Below, one piece after another: positions 53,522-61,528 of a DNA stretch of 64,000 nt; the first letter of the stretch is position 1, and each line of letters begins with the position of its first letter. Source of the stretch: Uruburuella testudinis (GTDB lineage: Bacteria; Pseudomonadota; Gammaproteobacteria; Burkholderiales; Neisseriaceae); NCBI RefSeq assembly GCF_022870865.1, contig NZ_CP091508.1, positions 1 to 64,000 of the forward strand, written 5' to 3'. A program made the translations under genes and the position numbers. The notes beneath the pieces were generated by a model. That model searched no databases and was not told the origin of the DNA. It was given only the letters and a program-made list of their open reading frames with translations.

Positions 53522-54483
53522 AATTCAAACCCCTGATGCTGGCCGCCATAACCGGCCTGGCCTTTTCTGCCGCCCAAGCCGCCGATATCAAGCTGGTCGA
53601 CGGCATCGCCGCCGTGGTAGACAGCGAAGTGATTACCTACCGCGACCTCAACCAAGGAGTGGCCACCGCCCGCCGCAACCTGCCCAAAGGCACGCAGATC
53701 AGCGATGAAGAATTGCGCCGGCAGGTGTTGCAGCAACTGGTTAACCAATCATTGGTGGTGCAGGCCGGCAAACGCCGCAACCTCGGCGCCAGCGATGCCG
53801 AAATCGATGAAGCGCTGGCGCATACCGCACAAGCACGCAAAACCACAGTAGCCGCCCTGTATGCGCAGTCTGCCCGTGACGGCATCAGCCGCGCCGCCGT
53901 GCGCCGCAATATTGCCGACAGCATCATCACCCAAAAAGTGCAGCAACAGGCCGTGATGCAGAACAGCCGTGTGAGCGAGCCGGAAATCGATGCCTTTATC
54001 AGCCGCGCCCGCGAGCAGGGCGTGGCCGTGCCTGAAGGCGAGCCGGTGCGCCAATACCGCGCCCAACACATCCTGATTAAGGCCGACAGCAGCAATGCCG
54101 CCGCCGCCGCAGAGGCCGAAGTGCGCAAACTCTACGACCAAGCCCGTTCGGGTGTGGATTTTGCGGCGCTGGCACGACAATATTCGCAAGACGGCAGCGC
54201 TGCCAACGGCGGCGACTTAGGCTGGTTTAGCGACGGTGTGATGGTGCCGCAGTTTGAAGATGCCGTGCACCAGCTCCAGCCCGGCCAAGTGAGCCGCCCG
54301 GTACGCAGCCAGTTTGGCTGGCACATCATCAAGCTGAACGATGTCCGCGATTCGGGCACCCCCGAAGAGCGCCAGCGCAACGCCGTGCGCCAGTATATCG
54401 CCCAGCAGAAAGCCGAACAGGCCACCACCGGCTTGCTGCAAGAGCTGCATCAAAACGGCTATATCGAAATCCGCCAACCGTAA
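53518..54483 (+). CDS. surA: Periplasmic chaperone/peptidyl-prolyl isomerase SurA, single-parvulin form
   Basis: A 321-residue periplasmic protein with signal MKFKPLMLAAITGLAFSAAQAA. The SurA N-terminal chaperone domain (IAAVVDSEVITYRDLNQGVA) is followed by one parvulin rotamase domain (RAQHILIKADS ... GGDLGWFSDGVMVPQFEDAV, about 180-285). E. coli SurA has two such domains and 428 residues, so this is a short form. It helps fold barrel proteins including LptD, with which it is translationally coupled. Confidence 0.93.
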   Translation: MKFKPLMLAAITGLAFSAAQAADIKLVDGIAAVVDSEVITYRDLNQGVATARRNLPKGTQISDEELRRQVLQQLVNQSLVVQAGKRRNLGASDAEIDEALAHTAQARKTTVAALYAQSARDGISRAAVRRNIADSIITQKVQQQAVMQNSRVSEPEIDAFISRAREQGVAVPEGEPVRQYRAQHILIKADSSNAAAAAEAEVRKLYDQARSGVDFAALARQYSQDGSAANGGDLGWFSDGVMVPQFEDAVHQLQPGQVSRPVRSQFGWHIIKLNDVRDSGTPEERQRNAVRQYIAQQKAEQATTGLLQELHQNGYIEIRQP

Positions 54484-54504
54484 ACCGCAGCATTTCACCA
54501 CATG

Positions 54505-54690
54505 CAAAGGCCGTCTGAAAACATTTTCTTTCAGACGGCCTTTGCATGCTTGGGGTTTTTGTGAGCAGCACTTACGCTATACGCCATGTATGTCGGATTT
54601 TAGAATCCGACGTTTTTCAGACGGCTGAAATTATTTGGCGTCACAAGAATATCAAACCATTGATCGGATACAAGCATCTGAATCTACGCC
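54505..54690. repeat. Family 3 repeat: DUS hairpin plus conserved tail
   Basis: The hairpin (54505-54543) is the surA terminator. The tail continues with TTTTTGTGAGCAGCACTTACG, AGAATCCGACGTTTTTCAGA and CGGATACAAGCATCTGAAT, matching the copies at 17.0 and 39.65 kb. Confidence 0.75.
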
Positions 54691-54713
54691 TAATTTTGTG
54701 AGTGGGTATTATT

Positions 54714-55677
54714 TTTGGGCGTAAGAAACAAAAAAGGTGCTGAAAATAGCTGAAAGCCGTATCCTGTAAGGATTTCAAGGATTCAAAGGTTTTGAATACA
54801 AAAAATGCCCTTTTTGCCGCTCAAACAAGGCCAAAAAAGACGGCAAACAAACTGCCAAACAGCCCGCAGAGCATTTTCATTGCAGCAGAAAAACCATCAC
54901 CCGGCATTTAAACAAGGTCAAAACCAAAGCTGATTTTGCGGCACCGTCAGCCATCAACCTGATTATGGATACCACCTATTTCGGCAGATGTTTTGGTGTG
55001 ATGATTTTGTTTGACAGCATCAGCCAACAGGTTTTATCGGTTAATGAAGTAAAATATGAAACCAATGCGCTTTATGTTGATGCAGTCTGCAAAATCAAAG
55101 AAAAAGGCATGGCAATACAGAGCATTACCTGCGACGGCAGGAAAGGGTTAATGCAGATGTTTCCTGAAATTCCGGTGCAGTTGTGCCAATGCCATCAGGT
55201 TAAAACGGTTAACTGCTACCTGCCCCGTAAGCCTAAAACCATAGCGGCACAAGAATTACGGGAAGTGGTATTGGCATTGAAAAGCAGCAACCGTCTTCAT
55301 TTTGAAGACGCTTTAACCTGCCGGTTTGAGAAATATAAAAGCTTCTTAAACGAACGCACTGTTCATGCAGAAACAGGCAAGTCCCATTATACGCACAAAA
55401 AGCTCAGAAGCGCGTATAACAGCTTAAAACGAAATATGGGCTATCTGTTTACCTTTGAACAATTTCCTGAATTGGGCATCCCTAAAACAAGCAATATGTT
55501 GGAAGGCTGCTTTGGGGATATGAAGCAAAAATTACGTTGCCATCAAGGCATGAAAAGGATAATAAGATTAGGTTTATTAAAGATTATTTCTCTAAAAAAC
55601 GGTCTTAACAGCACCTAAAATGTCCCTTAGAGCAATATCTCTTAAAAATAGCACCTTTTTTGTCCCTTACGCCCAAA
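54714..55677 (+). mobile_element. IS256-family element, variant Zn-binding type, about 964 bp
   Basis: TTTGGGCGTAAG...ACAAAAAAGGTGCT at the left is repeated in inverse at the right (AGCACCTTTTTTGT...CTTACGCCCAAA), giving terminal inverted repeats of about 30 bases with two changes. It encloses the transposase remnant. A clear target duplication was not seen. Confidence 0.82.
54770..55618 (+). pseudogene. Degenerate transposase, IS256 variant Zn-binding type
   Basis: After an in-frame TAA at 54767-54769 the frame stays open to 55618. It starts with a zinc-ribbon half (YKKCPFCRSNKAKKDG) that runs straight into HFHCSRKTITRHLNKVK, so the second half of the ribbon and the following linker seem deleted. 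The catalytic part is intact in pattern: DTTYF, TCDGRKGL, CQCHQVKT and SNMLEGCFGDMKQKLR supply the DDE residues. Without a clear start and with a shortened N-terminus it is probably inactive. The nearest in-frame ATG is 54965. Confidence 0.78.
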
Positions 55678-55696
55678 TGTCCAATAGGCCTGTTTT

Positions 55697-57064
55697 TTAT
55701 TTGCCGATGCAGAAACGTGAAAAAATCACGCCGAGCAAATCATCGGCGCTGAATTCGCCGGTGATTTCGCTGCATGCCGATTGTGCCAGTCGCAGGTGTT
55801 CGGCCAGCAATTCGATTTGGTTGTGGCTGCACAAGGCGGCGTTTTCCAGCTCGGCGGCGGCCTGATTGAGGGCGTGCAGATGGCGGCTGCGGGCGAGAAA
55901 CAGGCTCTCGCTTTCGCCCTGCCAGCCGATTTGCTGCAACAGCGCCTGTTTGAGCCGCTCGAGGCCGGTTTTGTGTTTGGCCGAAAGTTTGATCAGCGTG
56001 TCGGCGCCGCTTTGGGTGTGGATGCCGTCTGAAAGCATTTCGGCGGTTTCGCCGGTAAGGTCGATTTTGTTGTGGATTTCGATTTTTTTCATCGCCGGCG
56101 GCAGGCTCTCGAGAATGGTGCGGGTGGCGGCGTTGATGCCTTCGCGCGGGTCGACCAGAATCAATGCCACATCGGCTTGCTGCACGGCTTTGCGGCTGCG
56201 CTCGATGCCGATTTTTTCTACTACGTCATCGGTTTCGCGCAAGCCGGCGGTGTCGATGATGTGCACCGGCACGCCGTCGAGGGTAATTTGTTCGCGCACG
56301 GTATCGCGGGTGGTGCCGGCGATGTCGGTTACAATCGCCACATCGTCGCCGGCCAGCGCATTGAGCAGGCTGGATTTGCCCACGTTGGGCGCGCCCACCA
56401 GCACCACGTTCATGCCTTCGCGCAAAATCGCGCCCTGCTCGGCGCCGGCCAGCACTTGGGCAAGCTGCGATTGCAGTGCGGCCAGCTTGCCTTTGGCATC
56501 GGCGGCTTCGAGAAAATCGATGTCTTCTTCGGGGAAATCGAGCGTGGCTTCTACCAGCATGCGCAGGGTAATCAAATCGTCTACCAGCTGATGAATGTGC
56601 TCGGAAAACGCGCCCTTGAGCGAACGTAAGGCCATGCGGGCGGCGGTTTGGCTGCCGGCATCAATCAAATCGGCCACGCTTTCGGCCTGCGCCAAGTCGA
56701 GCTTGTTGTTGAGAAAGGCGCGTTTGGTAAATTCGCCCGGCTCGGCCAAACGCGCGCCCAGCTCTAAGCAGCGCTGCAACAGCATCTGCATCACCACCGG
56801 CCCGCCGTGCCCCTGCAATTCGACCACGTCTTCGCCGGTAAAGCTGGCGGGGGCGGCAAAATAAAGCAGCAGGCCGTTGTCGATTGCTTGGCCTTCCGAA
56901 TCAAGAAAATCGGTATACAGCGCCACGCGCGGTTTGGGGGTTTTGCCACCGCTGAGGGTTCGCGCCAAAGGCAGCAAATCTTTGCCTGACAGGCGGATAA
57001 CGCCCACGCCGCCGCGGCCGGGGGCGGTGGCGATGGCGGCAATGGTAGGTTGGGGTGCAGACAT
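55697..57064 (-). CDS. mnmE: tRNA modification GTPase MnmE
   Basis: MnmE (455 residues) works with MnmG to make 5-carboxymethylaminomethyluridine at tRNA position 34. The N-terminal tetrahydrofolate-binding domain starts TIAAIATAPGRGGVGVIRLSG. The G domain has GAPNVGKSSLLNAL, DIAGTTRDT, DTAGLRETD and a NKxD-type HNKID. The C-terminal FCIGK ends with the catalytic Cys. It is full length and a single gene. An AT-type DUS copy lies within the gene at about 56025. Confidence 0.97.
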   Translation of the reverse strand: MSAPQPTIAAIATAPGRGGVGVIRLSGKDLLPLARTLSGGKTPKPRVALYTDFLDSEGQAIDNGLLLYFAAPASFTGEDVVELQGHGGPVVMQMLLQRCLELGARLAEPGEFTKRAFLNNKLDLAQAESVADLIDAGSQTAARMALRSLKGAFSEHIHQLVDDLITLRMLVEATLDFPEEDIDFLEAADAKGKLAALQSQLAQVLAGAEQGAILREGMNVVLVGAPNVGKSSLLNALAGDDVAIVTDIAGTTRDTVREQITLDGVPVHIIDTAGLRETDDVVEKIGIERSRKAVQQADVALILVDPREGINAATRTILESLPPAMKKIEIHNKIDLTGETAEMLSDGIHTQSGADTLIKLSAKHKTGLERLKQALLQQIGWQGESESLFLARSRHLHALNQAAAELENAALCSHNQIELLAEHLRLAQSACSEITGEFSADDLLGVIFSRFCIGK

Positions 57065-57105
57065 CGGATATTCCGTAAACCAATAATGTGCGGTTATTAT
57101 ATATC

Positions 57106-57141
57106 AAGGCCGTCTGAAAACGTTTGTTCAGACGGCCTTTT
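57106..57141. terminator. Inverted DUS hairpin upstream of mnmE
   Basis: AAGGCCGTCTGAAAAC and its complement followed by T4, between mnmE and yjdM. Confidence 0.65.
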
Positions 57142-57194
57142 CTCCAACCGGCGCTTATCGGGTGAAATTTCCTTATCAACGAATGGTTAGAAAG

Positions 57195-57361
57195 CTAGGG
57201 TGTCCTGACCATTCAGAATGATTCAGATTTTTTGTGATAAAAATGCAGACGCAAGGCAAAAAACACAGCAAGATTAGAGCATCTTGCGAGGCTTTTTAAC
57301 GCAGCAGATGCGTTTTCAGGGGCAAAATACACCCGTAAATCGAATTGTCCGGGCACCCTAG
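57195..57361. repeat. Family 1 MITE supplying the yjdM stop codon
   Basis: CTAGGGTGTCCTGACCATTC and GAATTGTCCGGGCACCCTAG are the ends. The body runs in the opposite sense to the copies at 28287 and 39816 (TCTTGCGAGGCTTTTTAACG). The last bases CTA give TAG, the stop codon of yjdM. Confidence 0.9.
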
Positions 57362-57687
57362 GCCTTTTTCACAAATTCCGATTTCAAATTCATGCTGCTG
57401 CCGTCGATTTTGCAGGCAATGTCGTGATCGCCTTCTTGCAGGCGGATGCCTTTGACTTTGGTGCCTTGTTTGATAACTTGTGAAGAACCTTTGACTTTCA
57501 AATCTTTAATCAGCACCACGGTATCGCCGTCTGCCAATGCGGTGCCGTTGGCGTCTTTAATCACAAGGCTTTCTTCGGCGGTGCTGTCGCCTTCCTGCCA
57601 CTCGTGGGCGCATTCGGGGCACACCAGTTGCACACCGTCGTGGTATGTGTATTCGGATTGGCATTGCGGGCAGGCGGGCAGGTTCAT
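57358..57687 (-). CDS. yjdM: Zinc-ribbon protein YjdM (PhnA)
   Basis: A 109-residue protein. The N-terminal zinc ribbon has two CxxC motifs (CPQCQ, CPECAH). The C-terminal SH3-like PhnA domain has [25 protein letters not shown] and ends KSEFVKKA. E. coli YjdM was once named PhnA but its function is unsettled. The reading frame stops exactly at the family 1 MITE end, which writes the TAG codon. The length matches the family, so at most one or two residues were lost. Confidence 0.93.
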   Translation of the reverse strand: MNLPACPQCQSEYTYHDGVQLVCPECAHEWQEGDSTAEESLVIKDANGTALADGDTVVLIKDLKVKGSSQVIKQGTKVKGIRLQEGDHDIACKIDGSSMNLKSEFVKKA

Positions 57688-58006
57688 GGTGGTTATCCTT
57701 TTTTTGCATGGGTATTATTAGGTAGGAAGGCGGCGGATAAAGGTGTGCTAATGTATCGTTATATGAGGGGATTTTTGCTCCTGGAAATGCAGATGCCGGG
57801 CAAAAAACACAGCAAGAGGCATCTTGCGAGGCTTGTTAACGCAGCAGGTGTGCTTTTAGCGCAAAAAAGATGATGATATATGATACATCAGAAAACCCTA
57901 GGGTAATTTATCCGAAAGGGCTTATTATAACGGATAAACATGCAAATAGAGAGGCCGTCTGAAAACGCTTTCAGACGGCCTCTCTATCTCATATCATTAA
58001 TCATGA
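57688..58006. other. 319-base gap with a degenerate family 1 MITE and DUS terminator
   Basis: A decayed family 1 copy spans about 57744-57902 (GCAGATGCCGGGCAAAAAAC, CATCTTGCGAGGCTTGTTAA, end AAACCCTAGGG). The DUS terminator is listed separately. No gene is seen. Confidence 0.6.
57950..57983. terminator. DUS terminator of the hibernation-factor gene
   Basis: AGAGGCCGTCTGAAAA pairs with its complement around a short GC-rich loop. Confidence 0.8.
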
Positions 58007-59092
58007 TTAATAGCGGGTAATCACGGCCATTCCGCGCATGGGGTTGATGGTTTTCAGGCTGCCGTTATCAACAAATTTCACTTGGCCGCCGGTGGCCAGG
58101 GTTTTTTCGATGATTTCGTCAACGATGTCTTGATAGCCGTTGCCGCCTGCCGATTCGGCCAGCAGCTCGGTAATTTCCCGGCCGTCGGTGCTCACTTCGG
58201 CGGGAATATGCAAATCTTCTTCCACCACCAACACTTCGGCACGGCCGTCGGTAACGGCTTGCCAGATTTCGTTGAGTCCGCCGACAAACAGATTATTGCT
58301 TTTGGCGTTTTCCAGCTCGGCAATCACTTTTTGACGCGCCTGAGCCAGTGCATCTTTGATTTGCGGCCAAATGCGTTGTGCCAGCTCGCGGGTGCCGTCG
58401 CTGTTGTGGCCGCTGTTGATATACAGCATCACTTGGCTGCTGTTGCGCGCGCCTTCTTTAAAATGGCCGATGTTGCGGTCGACGCCGACCACCACAATGG
58501 GGGCGGGAATCTGTTTTTGCGCTTCGGTCAGCGCTTCGCCGACTTCGCGCATCTGATCGGTAATCATTTGGTCGCGCACGTGGCTGATGTCTTGGTTAAC
58601 AGCGGCTTCGGGTATTTCTTCTTCAAGGGTAAAGGGAAAACCGTAGGCTTCCACTTCATCAAGCGCGTCTTTATGGCCGACAAACAGGCGGGTGCCGTTT
58701 TCGCTCAACACGGTAAGCAGATAAAGCGGGCTGCGGTTGAGGGCATAAACCAAATCGCGGGTGAGAAAATGATCGGCAATGGTTACACGCTCGGGCAGGC
58801 AGAAAGGCAGATGGAAAAGCTCGGTATAATCGGCGCTGGCAAAAATGACCAAGCCGTCAAGATTATAGCGGTGGCTCACGCTGTCGGCCAGGCGGTTGAT
58901 GCCGGCAGCAACGGCGGCGGCTTCGCGTTTGCCGTAATCCTGCTCCAAGCGGTTTACAGCTTCATTCACCAAATTTTTCAGGCGGATGGCATCTTTTTCA
59001 TTGTCGGGATACGTGCGGTTGGTGGGTAGCGTGATGGTGACGCTGGGGGTGGCGTGCATGCTTTGAATATTTTTAATGATGGCTAAATTCAT
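58007..59092 (-). CDS. Balon-like ribosome hibernation factor (eRF1/Pelota-related)
   Basis: A 361-residue protein. The N-terminal part SVTITLPTNRTYPDNEKDAIRLKNLVNEAVNRL is the hallmark of the baeRF family, bacterial relatives of archaeal/eukaryotic release factors. The middle (IPAPIVVVGVDRNIGHFKEGARNS) and C-terminal (NNLFVGGLNEIWQAVTDGRAEVLVVEEDLH) regions fit the eRF1 domain 2/3 layout. Balon, described from Psychrobacter, binds the empty or EF-Tu-occupied ribosomal A site in stress. The protein has no GGQ motif and thus should not release peptides. It is cytoplasmic and a single gene. The assignment is from pattern recognition. Confidence 0.75.
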   Translation of the reverse strand: MNLAIIKNIQSMHATPSVTITLPTNRTYPDNEKDAIRLKNLVNEAVNRLEQDYGKREAAAVAAGINRLADSVSHRYNLDGLVIFASADYTELFHLPFCLPERVTIADHFLTRDLVYALNRSPLYLLTVLSENGTRLFVGHKDALDEVEAYGFPFTLEEEIPEAAVNQDISHVRDQMITDQMREVGEALTEAQKQIPAPIVVVGVDRNIGHFKEGARNSSQVMLYINSGHNSDGTRELAQRIWPQIKDALAQARQKVIAELENAKSNNLFVGGLNEIWQAVTDGRAEVLVVEEDLHIPAEVSTDGREITELLAESAGGNGYQDIVDEIIEKTLATGGQVKFVDNGSLKTINPMRGMAVITRY

Positions 59093-59229
59093 GTTTCTCC
59101 CTCTATGTGTATTTTAATCGGGTGCAACTGCCCAAAGCTGTCAAGCATTAACGTAAGGGCTTGTTGTTATTTAGATTTACATGCACAGCCGGCTTTCTTC
59201 AAGCCCTTTTAATCTTTTTAACAATAAAA

Positions 59230-59293
59230 CAGGCCGTCTGAAAGCGGGGGCAAAGCCGGTTAACCGGTGCTTTGCCTGCTTTCAGACGGCCTG
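59230..59293. terminator. Long DUS-based inverted repeat
   Basis: ACAGGCCGTCTGAAAGC and its complement enclose inner dyads (GCAAAGCCGGTTAACCGGTGCTTTGC), giving a 64-base hairpin. It lies between the hibernation-factor promoter region and the FKBP gene. Confidence 0.6.
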
Positions 59294-59342
59294 TGGACAA
59301 CTATAGGGAAAAGTGTTTGAAAAGCTTGTGTATTAACCATTT

Positions 59343-59366
59343 AAACTTATGTTTTATCATAAGTTT
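59343..59366. terminator. A+T-rich inverted repeat after FKBP gene
   Basis: AAACTTATG and CATAAGTTT pair exactly around a six-base loop and T residues follow. It lies 27 bases downstream of the FKBP stop on the minus strand. Confidence 0.5.
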
Positions 59367-59392
59367 TTACACACCTGCCCATAAGTGGATAA

Positions 59393-59719
59393 TTATTCGT
59401 ATACTTTCAGCAGCTCCACTTCGAAAATCAGTGTGGCATTGGGCGGAATCACGCCGCCGGCGCCGTGCGCGCCATAGCCCATTTCCGGCGGAATGGTCAG
59501 CTTGCGCTTGCCACCTTCTTTCATGCCGCCGAAGCCTTCGTCCCAGCCTTGAATCACTTGGCCGGCGCCCAATACGATGGTGAGCGGTTGGCGGCGGTCG
59601 AGGCTGGAATCGAATTTGCTGCCGTCTTGCAGCCAGCCGGTGTAGTGCACGGTGATTTCTTTGCCTTTCACAGCTTCTTTGCCGTGGCCGGTTTCGATAT
59701 CTTCAATAATCAGGTTCAT
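59393..59719 (-). CDS. FKBP-type peptidyl-prolyl isomerase
   Basis: A 108-residue single-domain FKBP. The sequence [63 protein letters not shown] retains the aromatic active-site residues and closely follows the meningococcal FKBP. There is no signal peptide, so it is probably cytoplasmic. The ATG at 59719 is chosen over a TTG at 59731. Both lack a strong ribosome binding site. Confidence 0.95.
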   Translation of the reverse strand: MNLIIEDIETGHGKEAVKGKEITVHYTGWLQDGSKFDSSLDRRQPLTIVLGAGQVIQGWDEGFGGMKEGGKRKLTIPPEMGYGAHGAGGVIPPNATLIFEVELLKVYE

Positions 59720-59805
59720 ATTTTTACTCAAGCGTCGGGGTTTTTGCGGGCACCTGCTGCCGGGTATGTTTGCCGGCAGCAGGCAGATGGGGCGGCGCGC
59801 AGCCG

Positions 59806-59856
59806 CTAGGGTATCTTGACCATTCGGAATTATTTTGAATGGTTAGGACACCCTAG
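59806..59856. repeat. Family 1 MITE, end-only 51 bp form
   Basis: CTAGGGTATCTTGACCATTC is followed directly by GAATGGTTAGGACACCCTAG. This is the second end-only form beside 23309-23358. Confidence 0.8.
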
Positions 59857-59962
59857 CGACATTTTATGTGCAAATTCAAATCAAGTGCAACGGTTTTGCT
59901 GCAATCCATTTACCTATTACCCGGTAAAACCAACGCAACCGGGTTATTTTGATGAATGGGTA

Positions 59963-60745
59963 TTATCCGACTTGCACACAAGTCATATCCAATGAGCCGC
60001 CGACAAAGCCGGTATTGAAGATATCGAGCGCATCATCGTTTTCCTGCAAGGCCAAAATATACAGCAGCGGCAGATAATGCTCTGCGGTCGGGATGGCTTT
60101 TTGCACGTCGCCGCCCAACGCCCGATAGTTTGCCAGCGCATCTAAATCGCCCGACTTGACCAGCGCCAGCAAAATTTCCTGCGCCCGCACCGCCCAATCG
60201 TAAGCAAATGGTTCATCGGCGCGCTGCCTGTCCATCAAACGCAGATTGTGGATTAAATTGCCGCTGCCTAAAATCAAAATGCCTTGTTTGCGCAACGGTT
60301 TGAGCTGTTTGGCCAGCTCGATGTGCTGCTGCATGCTCAAATTTGCATCAAGGCTCAGCTGCACCACCGGGATATCGGCTTGCGGATACATATGCTTCAA
60401 CACCGCCCAGGTGCCGTGATCCAAACCCCGTTTGTTGTCTGCCGCAACAGCCGGCTGGCTGATTTGTTGCTGCACTTGCTCTGCCAACTGCCTGCTGCCC
60501 TTGGCCGGGTAGCGTACTTGGTAAAGGGCTTTCGGAAAGCCGTAAAAATCATAAATCAGCTCATGTGCGTCTGCCGTTGTTTCTGTCACGCCGTCTGAAA
60601 CCCAATGTGCGGAAACCACCAAAACTGCTTCCGGCTTCGGCATCTGCTGCGCCGCGCGCCGCCATTGCGGGGTAAACGGGTTGTCTTCAAGCGCCAGCAT
60701 CGGCGAACCGTGCCCGATAAAAATCGCCGGCATTTTGTTGCTCAT
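59963..60745 (-). CDS. DODA-type extradiol ring-opening dioxygenase (YgiD-like)
   Basis: A 260-residue LigB-superfamily enzyme. IFIGHGSPMLALEDNPFT supplies the first metal His, VVSAHWVSDG the second, and YPQADIPVVQLSLD continues the fold. Family members such as E. coli YgiD are 4,5-DOPA dioxygenases using Zn or Fe. The physiological substrate here is unknown. Three ATG codons lie in a row, and the third (60745) has AAGGA at the best spacing. It is a single gene. Confidence 0.88.
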   Translation of the reverse strand: MSNKMPAIFIGHGSPMLALEDNPFTPQWRRAAQQMPKPEAVLVVSAHWVSDGVTETTADAHELIYDFYGFPKALYQVRYPAKGSRQLAEQVQQQISQPAVAADNKRGLDHGTWAVLKHMYPQADIPVVQLSLDANLSMQQHIELAKQLKPLRKQGILILGSGNLIHNLRLMDRQRADEPFAYDWAVRAQEILLALVKSGDLDALANYRALGGDVQKAIPTAEHYLPLLYILALQENDDALDIFNTGFVGGSLDMTCVQVG

Positions 60746-61053
60746 CATCATTCCTTATTGATTGCAATAATGTAGATGTCGGGCAGTATATAAATAAACC
60801 AATGAGAAATAAATAATGATTTTATTGATAGATACTTTCCTAAAAAGAAAACCTAACCGTGTGTACGATAAAGTTTTTCTTTTCACAGAGCTGGCGATTA
60901 GTGTTGCTGTAGCAGATTTTGCCTCGAAAGCATATTGGTAATCACAGCCGGAGCACGGCTGTTTTTGAAAACAGCCGTGCCGGTTTGCGCATCCGCCCTT
61001 TCCAAGCTGCTGAAAATGGGGCAAGATGGCTGCAATAGGCAGGTTAATCAGAT
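60746..61053. other. 308-base gap with one strong hairpin
   Basis: GCACGGCTGTTTTTGAAAACAGCCGTGC at 60953-60980 is a near-perfect hairpin without a DUS. It lies downstream of the DUF2061 gene and may terminate it. Nothing else could be supported. Confidence 0.55.
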
Positions 61054-61287
61054 TCAGTTGCCCACGCATTGATGCAGCGGAAATTTGCCTTTTTTACGGC
61101 GCGCCATAATGCCTTTTTTGCGCTCGTAGCGGTTCCAGGCTTTTTCATGAAAATAAAACACCACCGTGTTGGCCATCGGCTCAATCAATGCCACTGCACT
61201 GGAAATACCGATGCTGCCGGTTAACAGATAAGCCACGCTGAAGGCCACGCTGAAATGCAAAATGGCGAAAGTGATGGTTTTTAACAT
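61054..61287 (-). CDS. DUF2061 membrane protein
   Basis: A 77-residue protein with two hydrophobic segments (TFAILHFSVAFSVAYLLTG and GISSAVALIEPMANTVVFY) followed by FHEKAWNRY, the DUF2061 signature, and a basic C-terminal tail (RKKGIMARRKKGKF). It is an inner-membrane protein of unknown function. The start at 61287 is chosen because AAGGAAG lies seven bases upstream. Confidence 0.88.
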   Translation of the reverse strand: MLKTITFAILHFSVAFSVAYLLTGSIGISSAVALIEPMANTVVFYFHEKAWNRYERKKGIMARRKKGKFPLHQCVGN

Positions 61288-61324
61288 AATGTGCTTCCTT
61301 TTTGGTTTGGAGGCCGTCTGAAAC

Positions 61325-61393
61325 CCTTCATTCAAAAAGTAACCTTACCGCACCGGCTCGCTGCCTTGTTTGCTTACTTTTTTGAATGGGTAT
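61325..61393. repeat. Family 2 element, short form
   Basis: CCTTCATTCAAAAAGTAACC and GCTTACTTTTTTGAATGGGT are the ends. It lies between the divergent DUF2061 and dehydrogenase genes. Confidence 0.7.
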
Positions 61394-61432
61394 GAAACGG
61401 CAAGACAAACTGCTGTTGTTTCGATAAGCAAA

Positions 61433-61450
61433 TAATAATGATTATCATAT
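61433..61450. promoter_or_regulatory. Fur-box-like site
   Basis: ATAATGATTATCAT (61435-61448) matches the centre of the Fur consensus GATAATGATAATCATTATC with one change. It lies about 80 bases upstream of the dehydrogenase start, next to A+T-rich promoter-like DNA. Confidence 0.5.
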
Positions 61451-61528
61451 GAAAAGTACAGTTGATTATTTTTATTTACATTTAAAATTTTTCTATCAGA
61501 TATTTTATTTCAATAAGAAAGGATGATG

